Both the position numbers and the translations under genes were made by a program. Positions 12,086-28,440 of a stretch of 64,000 bases of DNA are shown here, one piece after another; position 1 is the stretch's first letter; the number at the start of each line of letters is the position of its first letter. Location: NCBI GenBank assembly GCA_947000775.1, contig CAMQGK010000638.1:28531001-28595000 (forward strand), read 5' to 3'. Source of the DNA: Pterois miles. Lineage: Eukaryota > Chordata > Actinopteri > Perciformes > Scorpaenidae. The notes below the pieces were generated by a model. The model did not search any database, had not been told where the DNA came from, and saw nothing but the letters and a program-made list of their open reading frames with translations.

Positions 12086-13350
12086 TATACACATATACAT
12101 ATATACTGTCTGTATATACATAAACATTTACAAACACACTATATATTATATATGTTTATGTACGTATATACTGTATGTATATACAGTATATATCCATATG
12201 TACATACACACAACATTTAACATTTTCACAAACCATTTTTTGAAGTTGGTACGCGTTACCATGGGAAAGTCAGAAAAGAGATGATAGTTAAATGATAGTA
12301 CACTTTGGGTATATACCGTGTGTGTGTGTGTGTGTGTATATATACTGTGTATATGTGTATACTTCACATCTGTATTGTAAACCACCAGAAGGCGACAGGA
12401 ATGAACTGTGTTCTAATTCAATACTTTCTACCAGTATACAGTAATTACTATAATTCATCTCATACTGTGTGTTTTTGTGTGGTTGGAATACAGATGTCAA
12501 TGTACTTTTTGAGTAAACATTTTTAACAGCTTTTCAATAATCAAAAAAGCCCAGATGTATGACACACTGTAATTTTGATTTATTTTTAAATTACAGTATT
12601 TCAGGTGTAGGCAGAAAGAAACCTGCTGGCCAGACTTGCCATGCCTAGCAACGGTTGCTAAGCTATGGCTGGTTGACCGTTGTTAGGGGGAAACATTCAC
12701 CATCAGTTTCAGAGGACCACCTCAGAGCTAGTTATCAGCTGTGTCATCGAGCCACTACAAAAGTTTCTGAATGTCACAAAACTACAAGTAGAGGATAAAT
12801 CTGGAAATGTCAGGCCACCAAGATCCTCCAAGAGCTGTCAGACAGATCTCCCCATACGCTGCGTTTACTGCCCCACAGAAAGGTTAGCTAATCAGATGAT
12901 CCAAAGAGGGACTTCTTAATCAGGACGGGGCATGTTGGAACAGGAACTGGTGTAGGACAATGATCTTAACCAGGTTATCAATCATAAAACAGGCCAGACG
13001 TATGACAGACAGTATTTAGACGTCTACCACTCTGTCGTCTTTCTAATGACGTATTTTCAGTCTGATACTTCAGCAGTTTTACTACAATCTCAGACTTTCT
13101 GGACTTGAAAAATTATTGTTTAAATGTACAAACCATCTGTGTGAATCAATGAGCAGCTCAAACCAGATCAATAACATATTTGTCTCTCTCTCCGTTGACT
13201 ATCGTTCATATTTCTTCTGAAATAAAGTCCCACGGAGTTCACAGGAAGGGGCGGGACTTAGACTCTCTATCGATGCCTCATTATTAAATCAGTGTTGATG
13301 AGCAGGACGAGAGGAGAGCTAGTTAGCTGTTAGCAGCTTACCGGCTGCTA

Positions 13351-13733
13351 ACTGGTATTGATCTGGTATTAAACTGGTACTGATCTGGTATTGAAGTGGT
13401 ATTGATCTGATACTGATCTGGTACTGATCTGGTACTGATCTGGCACTTATCCAGTACTGATCTGGTATTGCTCTGGTATTGAACTGGCATCAAACTGGTC
13501 TTGATCTGGTACTGATCTGGTATTGAATTGGTACTGATCTGGTATTGATCTGGTATTGAACTGGTATTAATCTGGTACTGATCTGGTATTGAATTGGTAC
13601 TGATCTGGTATTGATCTGGTATTGAGCTGGTATTGAACTGGTATTAATCTGGTATTAATCTGGTATTGATCTGGTATTGAACTGGTATCAAACTGGTCTT
13701 GATCTGGTACTGATCTGGTATTAATCTGGTATT
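13351..13733. repeat. 11-bp minisatellite (CTGGTATTGAT)n
   Basis: About 35 copies of an 11-bp unit with a few variant positions (TACTGATC versus TATTGATC, and CTT or CAT variants). It lies just downstream of the 3' end of the nine-finger gene. Confidence 0.95.
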
Positions 13734-13864
13734 GACAGCTGTGGAATCACGGAGGACCACCTCCCTCAGTTCAATCTGACTGAACGTTGATACACAAGAG
13801 ATGCTGATTGGCTGCTACTGCTGTTACAGTAACAGACCGCAGAGAACTCCTCCTGGCCGTCCAA

Positions 13865-15507
13865 TCAGAGCTGCTCTTCCTCCACGGCGTGCGTATGCAT
13901 GTGCGAGTTGAGCGCCGCCTTCCACCTGAAGTGGAGCTGGCACTGGGAGCACTGGTAGGGTTTCTCTCCAGTGTGGATCCTCATGTGCTCCACCATCTTG
14001 TCCTTTCTACTGAAACATTTACTGCAGTCGATGCAGCGGTGCGGCCGCTCGCCACTGTGCGCCTGCATGTGTCTCTGTAGGTGATTGGCCGACACCAGGC
14101 GCAGGCCGCAGAGCGTGCAGGCGTGGCGTTTACTGTCCCCCGTGTGCGTCCTCAGGTGCAGCATGAGGCGTCCTCGCTCCCTGTAACTACGGCCACAATC
14201 CCTGCAGCTGAACGGGCGCTCGCCGCTGTGGACGCGCATGTGGCTGCTCAGGTGCTCCTTCCTCTTGTAGCACTTCCCGCATTCGACGCACTGGTGGCGC
14301 CGCTCGCCCGTGTGCGTTAGCATGTGGCGCTGCAGGTGGCTCTTGGCGCAGAAGCTGAGGCTGCACAGCTGACAGCTGAAGGGCCTCTCGCCTGTGTGCG
14401 TCCTCATGTGCTCCACCAGCGCCTGCCGCTGCAGGAAACATTTCCCACACTCGTGGCAGCGGAAGGGCCGCTCGCCGCTGTGCGTCTTCAGGTGCGCCGA
14501 CAGGATGGCTTTACTCTTAAAGCGTTTGTCGCAGTCAAAGCAGCCGAACGGTTTCTCACCTGTGTGCGTCCTCTGATGGATCCGCAGACGACATGGCCGG
14601 TCGAAGCTCTTCGGACATTCGTCACACTGATGCTCCTTCTTCGCCTTAGCGTCCGGCGCCGGAGCTTTCGGCTTGTCGGATGGTTTTCTTCTCCCTCTGC
14701 GGCTCCGTGGCAACAGCGGTCTTGGACCAGGTTCTGGATCCTGACAGGGGTCTTCATCATCAGAGTCTCCATCCTCTTCCTCCACCTTCACCTCCGTCTC
14801 CTCACAGAGCTGCTGCACAGAGGCGCCGCCCGCAAGGGATTCTGGGTAATAAATCCTCTGCTGCTCTGAATGGAAACAAAAGAAGAGCATTTTCAGTGAG
14901 GTACCAGTATTTTCAGTGTGGTATTAGTACTTTTACTGAAGTAAAGGATCTGAATACTTTTAGCTCTCAGCAGAGTACTTTCATGGTAAGATATTGGTAT
15001 TCTTACTGAAGTAAAGGATCTGAGTACTTCTACTTTTCCTTGTAACAGAATATTTTCATGGTGAGTTATTAGTACTTGTACTTTTTACTTATTAGTACTT
15101 ATTACTACTTTTTTAAATTTATATGCAGAAAATACTCTGTTACAAGGAAGAAGTAGTAGTATTCCGAGGTAGTAGTATTTTTACTCAAGAAAGAACCTGA
15201 GTACTTCTTCCAACACTTGTAACAAAGTATTTTCAGTGTAATTTTAGTAGTAACGTTAGTATTTATAGTAAAGAAAAGGATCTGAATACGTCCACCTGAC
15301 ATTTAATGATGAGGTAGTTTGAGGTACTTGTTGCTATGGCTCCATCGTGTCATATTCAGTGTACTTATACCACGTCATCGCTATGATACTGAAGGTATAA
15401 GTACTGTGATAAACACAGTACGGATGTGTCTCACCTCTCTCTGTCTCTCCTCCAGCAGCTCGTCTCTCTGGTGACTGCTCCTGTCCGCCATCTTGTTCGT
15501 GTTTCAT
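13865..15507 (-). CDS. nine-finger C2H2 zinc-finger protein
   Basis: Two exons: 15507-15435 (start ATG, 73 nt, donor GGTGAGA) and 14865-13865 (acceptor CATTCAG, stop at 13865), giving 357 aa. The first exon codes MKHEQDGGQEQSPERR. Exon 2 starts with a short acidic region, then a basic SRRGRRKPSDKPKAP stretch. Nine consecutive C2H2 fingers fill about residues 120-350, most joined by TGE(K/R)PF-type linkers. No KRAB, SCAN or BTB domain is seen. It is presumably a nuclear DNA-binding regulator; target unknown. The alternative ATG at 15489, MADRSSHQ, would not join exon 2 in frame. It is GC-rich and clearly distinct from the 53-64 kb zinc-finger cluster. An AAGATGGCGG motif (YY1-like) overlaps the start region. 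Orthology was not assigned. Confidence 0.9.
14892..15300. repeat. dispersed 'TACTTTTACTGAAGTAAAGGATCTGAA' fish repeat
   Basis: Several overlapping degenerate copies of AAGTAAAGGATCTGA and AGTACTT words fill the single intron of the zinc-finger gene (14866-15434). Similar words occur at 25690-25760. No coding content. Confidence 0.7.
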
Positions 15508-16660
15508 GTTTTCGCGCCGGTTGTCGTCCTCAGATCCCGGTCAGAGGGTCAGACACCGGGGCCGACACCTCGTGGCTGTCCGGTAAGGTAACCGATGCTA
15601 ACACGCTAACATGCTAACAAACATACAGGCTGCCGCGTCAACAACACAACACTTCCGCTGCACACCTTCACAATAAAACAACGACGAACGTGTTTTGTGT
15701 TTGAAATCGACGTTTTAACAAAGTAAATATATGTACTAAATTTAACAAACTATTCTGTCAATTCGAACGAATAAAGAACACAAATACTATTAATAAACAA
15801 TTAATATACATTTTAATGGAAATGCTTTCTTTTGGATAAAAGTAGAATACAGTACAATATTATCTTTCAGATGTTTGTTGCAGTAGTTAAATATCAAAGT
15901 TTTCTCTTCTTTTAGAGCAAAGACGATTTTTATGATTTTCTTTCGACGCACAAAACACTACTAACCTTTACTTTGGAGGGAACATTGCCTGTACTTCTGC
16001 AAATATTTCAAATTAAAACTGAACATATTAAGAAGCTTTTACCTCTTTAAAACTGAATTAATTCTGAATTATGGTGAATGTTGTTTATCATAAAAAACTC
16101 TTAAACTGTAGAGATAAACAATTAAACCCCCTATAGCCAAAACTACTCATTTATTCATTAATTAGCCTCAAAAGGTGCTCTGATAGTGACTCACTGTAAT
16201 CACATACTGTGTCTCTATTGTTCAAACCATATATGTAATAAATGAATAAATAAATAAATGCCACAATAAAAAAAATAAAATAAATGAATAAATAAATGCC
16301 GCAGTGAAAAAATAAAATAAATGAATAAATGAATGACTCAATAAAAATGCATGAATGAATAAATAAATGACTCATTGACAAAAATAAAATAAACCCAGAT
16401 GACGTTAAACTGTGTCATTAAGCTGTCTTTAATAGATTATTATGTGATAAATATTGTGTTGTTTTTTTTTGTTTGTTTGTTTGTTTGTTTTTTTTGGGGG
16501 GGGGGGCAGTCTGAATTTAGCGTACAAACTTTAATTTAATAAAAATATATAATCAGAAACAGAATCAGAATATTTATTTGTACCCGTACGTAAACTTGGT
16601 TTACAGTGAGTGAGTCATCTCGTAATTATGAACACAAAAACAACACAACACAATACAAGA
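15508..16660. other. intergenic, AT-rich
   Basis: The first ~130 bp upstream of the zinc-finger start is comparatively CpG-rich (GCCGACACCTCGTGGC) and probably holds its promoter. The rest is AT-rich, with (AATAAATG)n low-complexity sequence at 16210-16390 and a poly-T/poly-G run near 16460-16507. Confidence 0.55.
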
Positions 16661-16980
16661 CAAAATGAAGAAGATCAACCTTTATTAGTCCCACTAGAAA
16701 TTCAAATTCAAATTCAATTTTGCACTCTGTTGTTAACACACACACATACAGGACCATATAAATGCATCAATGGAGAGATGTCAGAGTGAGGGGGCTGCTC
16801 CTGACAAGCGCCCCGAGCAGCTGGGGGTTTGGTGCCTTGCTCAGGGGCACCTCGGGGGTGCCCAAGGGGGAAACTGGCCCCCCTCCAACTCCCATTTCCC
16901 CCCCCTTGGTCCATGTCGGGACTTGAACCCTCCGGTTCCCAAGCCAACTCCCTACAGACTGAGCTACTGCCGCCCCCAAA
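16661..16980 (-). mobile_element. tRNA-derived SINE, minus strand
   Basis: Read on the minus strand it begins GGGGGCGGCAGTAGCTCAGT (tRNA A-box region). It continues through a central block (GAGCAAGGCACCAAACCCCC) and ends in TAGTGGGACTAATAAAGGTT. It matches the copies at 33482-33845 and 54543-54836. An RNA polymerase III-type head plus a LINE-like tail is the usual SINE structure. Confidence 0.88.
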
Positions 16981-17214
16981 GAAGAAGAAAGTGACAACAG
17001 GACAAAGGCTAAGGCTAAAAAGGGAGGAAGAACGGCCACATTGATAAAAAAAAATAAGATAAGTTAAACGTAGTGGATAAAAAGCATAAAAGCATAAAAG
17101 CATAAAAGATAAAAGCATAAAAAATAGAAAACAAGCAAAAGTGCATTAGTAAAACAAGATAAAAGAAACAGAAAAGAAATAAATACATACATTAAATTGC
17201 AGTTTCTTACTTGT

Positions 17215-17607
17215 TTACAGTACTGATGGCTGCTGGTATAAAGCTGCTTTTGTAGCGCTTAGACTTCCAGGAGGCATCATGAACCTCCGACCTGATGGGA
17301 GCAGCTTAAATTCACCATTAAGAGGCTGGGAGTCGTCTCTTATAATAGACTCAGCTGTCCTCTGTAGCTGGTTGGCATACAGGGCCTCTGGATGGAGCTG
17401 AGACGATCCGATCAGATTGCTTGACCATTTAACAATTTGATTTAAACTGTTTTTGTTTTTTAGGGACACGTTTCCAAACCATGAGATGAGACAAAAAGTT
17501 AAAACAGATTCTATAAAAGCACGATAAAACAAGGTCAGCATGGTTCTGTCAATGTTAAAAGTGGACAGTTGTCTCAGACAAAACAAGCGTGGCGTCCCTT
17601 TTTGCAC
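17215..17607 (-). pseudogene. non-LTR retrotransposon reverse-transcriptase C-terminal fragment
   Basis: A 130-aa open frame with RLFCLRQLSTFNIDRTMLTL, FYRAFIESVLTF and EFKLLPSGRRF. These are typical of the post-RT C-terminal region of L2/CR1/Rex1-like LINE ORF2 proteins of fish. Everything upstream (endonuclease and the RT catalytic motif) is missing, so it is a dead 5'-truncated copy. A SINE in the same orientation lies just downstream. Confidence 0.75.
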
Positions 17608-17649
17608 ACAGCTTCGCAGTTTGCCTCAAAAATAATATATAAATAATAT

Positions 17650-18240
17650 ATACATCTCTCCTCCCCGGGGAACCATCACCTTAACGTGGTGGAGAGGTTT
17701 GTGTGTCCCTATGACCCTGAGGGCTGTGTTGTCTGGAGCCTAGTGCTCCTGGTAGGGTCTCCCATGGCAGACTGGTCTCAGGTGAGGGGCCAGACGAAGA
17801 ATGGTTCAAAAGACCTTATGAGTAACCGAGGCAGAGGAAAAGTGACCCGGCCCGGAGGAAGCCGGGGCCCCCGTCTGGAGCCAGGCCCAGACGGAGGGCC
17901 TGTGAGCAAGCGCCTGGTGGCCGGTCTTGCCACGGAGGCCGGCTGGGCTCAGCCCAAAAAACCTATGTGGTAATCCCCTCCTCTCCATCCTGTGGGCCCA
18001 CCACCCATAGGAGGAACCGCTGGGGTCGGGTGCGCTGCCATATGGGTGGCAGTGAAAGCCAGGGACCTCGACGGACCAGACCCGGGCGGCAGAGGCTGGC
18101 TCTGGGGACGTGGAACGTCACCTCTCTGTGGGGGAAGGAGCCGGAGCTTGTGTGGGAGTTGGAGCGCTATCAATTAGATCTGGTGGGGCTTACCTCTACG
18201 CACAGCCTCAGCTCTGGAACCATTCTCCTAGACCCTTAAT
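17650..18240 (+). mobile_element. Rex3/RTE-like LINE, 5' part only
   Basis: GC-rich sequence starting CGGGGAACCATCACCTTAAC. It leads to a frame with LALGTWNVTSLWGKEPELVW and LDLVGLTSTHSL, the start of an APE-type endonuclease domain as in fish Rex3/RTE elements. It breaks off after about 45 residues of the endonuclease; no RT follows. The sequence then changes abruptly to another LINE fragment. Confidence 0.75.
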
Positions 18241-18329
18241 GCGTGAGCGAGCACAAAAATGACAGAGTCATACTGGCTCGGACGTCTCCCGGGTCAACAA
18301 GGCATCAGATGCGAGGGTAACCTGAAACC

Positions 18330-18745
18330 TGGAGCCTCTGACAAATACCGAAGCTGAGTTGTCTAGTACCTTCAGAAGATCTGCTAGAGGATGTGAATGC
18401 TGCAATAACAACCATCCCTACAACAAGCTGATTCACAGTACAACAGTAATCCTTGAAATACTGGGATACAAGATCGGAACAGGGCATAAGAAGCAAAAAG
18501 AAGCAATATCCTCCATGGAAGAGATGGTTAGAGGCCAAGATAAAGGCGACATGGAGAGAAGTCAGTCAGCTAGCTGAGCTGCAGAAAGGGAACATGGTGA
18601 ATAAAACAGAGACTGGCCACCCGGCTGAAGAGATACACCAAGGAGGTAGAGGCCGAGAGAATAAACAAGATGTTCTCCACTCAACCAGCCAAGGTGGACT
18701 CTCAGTGGCAGGGAAGCACCAAGAGCTGAGATGCATGAGAGGGAC
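18330..18745 (+). mobile_element. second LINE ORF fragment (pre-RT region)
   Basis: Frames with frameshifts read EDVNAAITTIP, YPPWKRWLEAKIKATWREVS and INKMFSTQPAKVDSQWQG. This order is typical of the region before the reverse transcriptase in a fish non-LTR element different from Rex3. No RT catalytic motif is present. The clade was not assigned. It abuts the Rex3-like fragment in the same orientation. Confidence 0.6.
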
Positions 18746-18784
18746 ATTTATATATAACATAAATGTGAAAATTTTTCAGAGGAG

Positions 18785-18905
18785 TGAGAGGAGAAGAGGG
18801 AAAAAGGGAGGGAAGTGGAGCAGAGAGGGATGAGAAAAGAGTAGAGGGAAGAGGAGAGAGGAAGAGGAGGAGACAGAGGAGGAGGAGGAGGAGGAGGAGG
18901 CAGAG
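18785..18905. repeat. GA-rich / (GGA)n tract
   Basis: About 120 bp of nearly pure purine ending in (GAG)n. No gene. Confidence 0.85.
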
Positions 18906-19319
18906 ACTGTGTTAGCTGCAGTAATTAGTATGTCTTATCTCTGTCAGCAGGACGCTACCAGCTAAATGCCATCCTGTAGATAAACTGTCAAATTAAAGGT
19001 TCTCTGAATCAGCTCGTCTCTGATTGGACCGCTGCGCTGATGAAATCAGTCAGCTGGAGGTCGACAGCAGACAGGAGGACAAATGAGATTCAGCAAAATA
19101 CACATTTTCATCGTCAGCTCACAAAATGCAGTATGTCAGAGCCTCGTAACAGACAGGAAGTAGAAGAAGTCCAGTTTTAATAGAGTAAACTAACTCACCT
19201 TCAGAATAAAACCAACTGAATACAGCTCAGAGGGGAATACTGCGCTACTACTGTACTACTGTAGTACATATTAGAGCTGTAGTTACTGTGTGTAATAACA
19301 CTTTACAAACATCAACTTT

Positions 19320-19620
19320 ATATCAGTTACACTGGTATTTTTACTACCAAAGTTTTTACTGCATGAAGCTGAGAATACTTGTGTACTTTTATTGCTGATA
19401 CTTTTACTGCATGAAGCTGAGAATGCTTGTGTACTTTTACAACATGGAGCTGAGAATACTTGTATACTTTTACTGCTAAAACTCGAATTACATGAAGCTG
19501 AGAGTGCTTGTATACTTTTACTGCTCAGACTTTTAATGCATAAAGCCGAGAATGCTTGTGTACCTTTACTGTTGACACTTTAACTACATGAAGCTGAGAG
19601 TACTTGTGTATTTGTACTGC
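19320..19620. repeat. ~48-bp degenerate minisatellite
   Basis: About six copies of a unit containing TGCATGAAGCTGAGAATACT and TGTGTACTTTTACTGCT, with length variation. It lies 3' of the CART gene. Confidence 0.85.
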
Positions 19621-19685
19621 TGCTACTACATGACTCGGTGTGTAAATCAGGAGGTGGTTGGAGCCGAGCAGCTTTATGAAGAATC

Positions 19686-19691
19686 TTTATT
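19686..19691 (-). terminator. candidate poly(A) signal of the CART gene
   Basis: AATAAA on the minus strand, about 215 nt after the CART stop codon at 19908. Placement is by motif and distance only. Confidence 0.5.
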
Positions 19692-19876
19692 TAACAAAAA
19701 TAAATGAATCTGATGGACGGACACTGAAACTGTGAAACTAAGACAGAAACATGCAGAGAGACAGCAGGTGAGACAGGTGTGTGTTGACCTGACTTCTATC
19801 TCTGTGAGGACATTCAGCCTGGTCCTCAGTCTCAAGGGTCGGCTTTATGTCCTCACAAGTATACAAGTCCAAGGTG

Positions 19877-19907
19877 TGTGTGTGTGTATGTGTGTGTGTG
19901 TGTGTGT
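19877..19907. repeat. (TG)n microsatellite abutting the CART stop codon
   Basis: On the coding strand the sequence reads TAC TGA and then (AC)n, so the repeat begins immediately after the stop. Any frame-preserving loss of the stop would read into a Thr-His/His-Thr tail. Confidence 0.9.
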
Positions 19908-24377
<4,470 letters not shown>

Positions 24378-24399
24378 CACCAAAAACACTTTTAAAAAC

Positions 24400-24500
24400 C
24401 TAAGAAATGAAAGCACAGAAAAAAATGACGTACTGTTACAGAAATATTCTCAAAAGCATCAATAACTGAATGAAGTTAAGTTCGGAGGATGTGAACTCAC
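24400..24500 (-). other. probable 5'UTR intron of the CART gene
   Basis: A strong donor (ATCG|GTGAGT-type, GT at 24500-24499) and a strong acceptor (CTTTCATTTCTTAG, AG at 24401-24400) enclose 101 nt. The intron would remove the upstream in-frame ATG at 24416, leaving the MESV start that matches CART. Inferred from splice motifs only. Confidence 0.6.
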
Positions 24501-24689
24501 GATTAAATGATGTGACAAATATTACAAATATTTGCTTCTTCTTCTTCTTCTGTCTAATTTCAGCTCTTTTCTTCTTTGCTCTGACAGCTTCTCTCTTCTT
24601 TCCGTGGTTGAAATGTGTCTTACTCTCGCTGAGCTTGTCTTCCTCTTCGTCGTCCTCCTCTCGTGTCCTCACCGCTGGTCCTCCTCCTG

Positions 24690-24697
24690 TATTTATA
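24690..24697 (-). promoter_or_regulatory. CART TATA box
   Basis: TATAAATA on the minus strand, 313 nt upstream of the CART ATG. With the proposed 5'UTR intron it would give a 5'UTR of roughly 185 nt. Confidence 0.6.
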
Positions 24698-26264
24698 CTG
24701 GTCTCCTCCTCCTGCTGTCAGATGGTATTCATGTATTCGGGACATCAGATAAAACGGCGTGGACGTGTTTCACTGTGATTAATGATGCGTCGGTGTGGTT
24801 AATATTAAACAGGTCGATGCTGAATGTTTACATGAAAACACCCTGCAGACCTGCTTGTTGTTGTACAGAGGTCAAAGGTCAGACTATGAATCACAGCAGA
24901 AGGTTGAATTAAACCCAGAGGAGCATTGTGTCGACTTTCCTTCTTTAATGATCACATTGAGATGAAACATTTTTGATTTGTTGTTACTCTGATCACAAGA
25001 TAATAATTTAAAGTCGCTCGAGTCATGGACCCTCATATTTGGTTTTGCATCTTGTAATTTTGCACCTCTTTAAGGTAATTTTGTGGCCATTTTGTGTCTA
25101 TTTGTTGTCATTTCTCATCTCTGTGGTCATTTTGTGGTGATTTGTGTGTCCCAGACAGGAACGTAACAGGAAAAAAGGTCATCAAAGCCTTTTGTTCCTC
25201 CTGCATTACAGCCAGTATTGTTTTTTTTTTTCTTTGTCTTGTCTATTTTAGTTTTGTTTTTAATCAAATAATAATTTCATTTATTTTTTAATTAGCTGAG
25301 CAACTCCAATCTTTCCACCTGGTTGAGAATCAACATTAACATCACATACTGTATTAAGATGAAAACAGACCAGAGCATTAGATCATGTAACACAACTCCA
25401 ACAGCTTCTCTCTCCACCTGCTGATTAGAGCACAGAGGTCAGAGGTCAGAGGTCAGAGGTAGAGGCGTGTGAGGATGTTGTTGGCAGGTCTGATCCACCC
25501 GGCTGACCTCAGATCAGGGAGGTGTTTTGATGACGATGCAGGATGAAACTATCTGTGGCCTTTTCTTCGTCAGATTTTTCAGTCTTTCATCTTGACTCTC
25601 ATTAACAGCGAAATGTCAAACGGCAGCGGCGGCACTGCACTGACCACGTAAAACCTCATATCTACACATCTGTCGAGAACAGAAGTATAAAGTCAACTAA
25701 AATCAAAATACAGTTCTGCGCTTGAGTAAATGTACTTAGTTACTTGCCACCACTGGTAAGTGGAAATAAATATTACAGAGAAATACTGATGTTTACAATG
25801 ACTTGATTCTTTTTCTTTGTTTTATTTGCAGCATCTAACCTCAGAAACAAACAGACGAGCAAAACAGAAAAGATTTTTAGTATCGACAAAGAAATATCAA
25901 TTTGTTGTTAAAACATTGTGATAGGTGGTCTTGTTTCTGAAGAGATGTTGAATATATTTAATTTAGTTCTTAAATCCTTGACCTTGTGTTTGAATCATAG
26001 ATCTGTGGTTCAGTTCTCCATATAAACAACAGCTGAAGATAAATGTCCAGTCGGAGACGTCAAAGAGAAACTCGACAGTCGAGGCTGAAGCTGACATCAC
26101 ACAGACGCTGTTTATTCAGAGAAACCAGAGAAGAAAACAGAGGACGACCTCGTCCTCTTCAGTCTCTGTAACCTTTCAGCGTCGGTGACCTTCAGAGGAA
26201 AAGCGATCGCCAAGAGTTCAAACAACCGTATTAAAAAAACCCTGCAGGGATAAGTTACTCAGAA

Positions 26265-26620
26265 TTGAGGTTTGTGTCATGTTGTAGTCATTTTCTACCT
26301 CTTTGTCGTCGTTTTGAACCTCATTGTGGTTGTTTTGGTTGTTTTGAGTCTCGTTGTTTTCATGTAGCGCCTCTTTCTGGTCATTTTGGGGTCGTTTTTC
26401 ATCTCTTTGCAGTCATTTTACGCTTTTTAATGGTCGTTTTGCTCCTATTGCTGGTTGTTTTGTTTTATTTTTGTGCATCTTTGTCGTCATTTAGTGTTTG
26501 TTTTGCTCATGTTTTTGGTCATTTTACGCCTTTTTGTGGTTGTTTTGATTATTTTTGCACCATGGTCATTTTGCACCTCTTCATGGTCTTTTTGCATTTC
26601 CTTGTGGTTGTATGAATCTG
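26265..26620. repeat. degenerate 'TTTGTGGTCATTTTGC' repeat
   Basis: Many imperfect copies of GTGGTCATTTTG and CCTCTTTGTGGTCGTTTTG at roughly 18-36-bp spacing. The Phe/Val-rich open frames here are its translation and were not called. Confidence 0.8.
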
Positions 26621-27354
26621 CTTTATTTTATTGTTTAGATGAAGATCTTGTAATAAATATAATTTTGAGATGTTCCATAATTTAGCAGCAGAGACTCAGA
26701 GGTGACAGAAATGTTCATAAATGTCTGAGGTGTGTTCGTCATCACAGTGATGAAGTCTGTGTGTGTGTGTGTGTGTGTATGTGTGTGTGTGTGTGTATGT
26801 GTGTGTTATCTGCTGACAGCAGAAAGCTTCACTGAAGGTCACAGACTGAAGTCATGAGACCAAGTCAAACACATGTCACCGCCATCACACATCAAACACA
26901 CCTTTCATCTTCACTCAGTATGTTTCATATTGACCCCTGCTGGCTGTAGGGGGCGCTACACTGATAAGCCACTTTTTTTGTTTCCGCTAATTGATGAAAG
27001 AAAATGAGAAACAGTTTAAATCGTGTCAACAATTACTGAGTTTTCTTTATCTTCATCTTCTTCGTCATCTTCTTTGTCTTCTGTCTTCGTCTTCTTATTC
27101 TTCCAACATGGCCATTTTGAATTTCATCCACCTTGTTTATAGACACGGTCAAAGAACATACAGTATAGTAAAAACAACTCCGGATAAGTTACTGCAAATT
27201 GAATTTTGTGTATCTTCGTGGTTGTTTTTCGCTTCTTTGTGGTCATTTTTTGTCTTTTGAGTCGTAGTTCTCCTTCTCCGTCTTATTTTTAGCAATCCAA
27301 CACAGCGACTTTGAATTTTGTCCACCATTTTTGCAGCCGCTGTCAAAGCATGTA

Positions 27355-27905
27355 CTGTATATTGATAAGAAGTGAAAGTCAATAGTTGGCTCCATGTCAA
27401 CATCAGCGCCCAGCAGCAGAGCAACGCTTCCGTCATTTTGGACTGAAAGCGACTACCGTACACCAGTAAAAAATGCACCTATAAAGACCCCTACAAAAGT
27501 AAAACTACATTATTTCTATTCTATTGTCATATTCGACTGAAATGTCCTGTGTTGAACAGTGCAATATTATAAATATAATAAGAGTTTTCAGTCCAAAATG
27601 GCAGCAGTGGCTATTATAAAACACATCAGAATTTCGTCTTTTTGCTTCTATATTATTTGACGTAGTTCATCCTAGATTAAAAGACATATCTTCAGATTTA
27701 TCCTCATTACTGTTCAGCTCCTTTCTGGGTTCAGATGATAAAAACTTTGAATAAATGCCGTCCTGTGGAGGTGAGGCGATGAAACAGCCGGTGTGTTTCA
27801 GTCGGTTGTTTCCTGTCGTGCAGATTCCTCCTGGACTGAAATAAATGTGGCCCCCGAGGCATCCATCACTTCCTCCTCTCCGTTCCCGTCAACACCCGCT
27901 GGGAG
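27355..27905 (+). mobile_element. dispersed repeat, long copy 1
   Basis: Matches 29455-29975 over about 550 bp in the same orientation. Shared words include GTCAATAGTTGG, CAACATCAGCGCCCAG, ATCTTCAGATTTATCCTCAT, CCTCCTGGACTGAAATAAA and CGAGGCATCC. The first half is the family also found at 3817, 36575 and 41050. Confidence 0.75.
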
Positions 27906-28179
27906 ATGGCGACACTGACGGCATTCGTGTTCGATAACAGACATCTCCGATCACAATCAAAACTCACCACACGCCGACATCAAAAATAAACATGTGAACC
28001 TTGAGGGCCTCCTGCCGACTCTGACGGGTCACATTTACTGTTTCTACACGGAAAGATAAAGATTTATATCAGCAGCTTAAATTTCCTCAACGTTCCTCGT
28101 TAATACAGAAGTAAGAGCAGGTGATGTGTTCATGTTCATCCTGGGTTTCACTGTGAGGAACACAACTTTACTAGTTTAC

Positions 28180-28440
28180 GGCTGTTAATTAAAATGAATT
28201 AAATTAAAATATTTATTAAAATGAATCACACATTTTTTATCTGTTCAAAATGAACCTTCCAGGGAGAGCTGTCAAGTATTTAATACTGTTATCATTATGG
28301 GAGTGGACAATTAACCAATGACAGATATTGACCAGAAACCCTCCCAGGTTCTGACTTTAGCATCAACAATCTGCTCCAATCAGAACAAACTGCAGCCCAA
28401 CAGGCAACAACAGCTGTCAGTGTGTCAGTGTGTTGTACTG
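28180..28440 (+). mobile_element. dispersed repeat 'AGGGCTGTCAAAGTTAAC', truncated
   Basis: Contains TTTTTATCTGTTCAAAATGA, TCAAGTATTTAATACT, CAGAAACCCTCCCAGGTTCT and ACAGGCAACAACAGCTGTCA, then stops abruptly. It lacks the right half that the copy at 50000-50640 has. Confidence 0.75.

Larger units (their letters stand above)
8563..13864. other. intergenic between the bnipl start and the zinc-finger gene
   Basis: No coding exon was supported. The 5' part (8563 to about 11250) should contain the bnipl promoter and any 5'UTR exons, but I could not place them. A GC-richer segment near 11150-11350 (GGTGAGACGGGTGAGACGGG) is one candidate. The rest is AT-rich sequence, (TA)n near 12020, scattered repeats and an 11-bp minisatellite. 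Confidence 0.5.

Noticed and set aside
13808..14869. Long plus-strand frames opposite the nine-finger gene
   Set aside because: They are antisense shadows of GC-rich zinc-finger coding sequence.
24378..24416. Upstream in-frame Met (MLSFLRFLKVFLV) as the CART start
   Set aside because: It would spoil the signal peptide start that matches CART (MES), and it falls in a probable 5'UTR intron.
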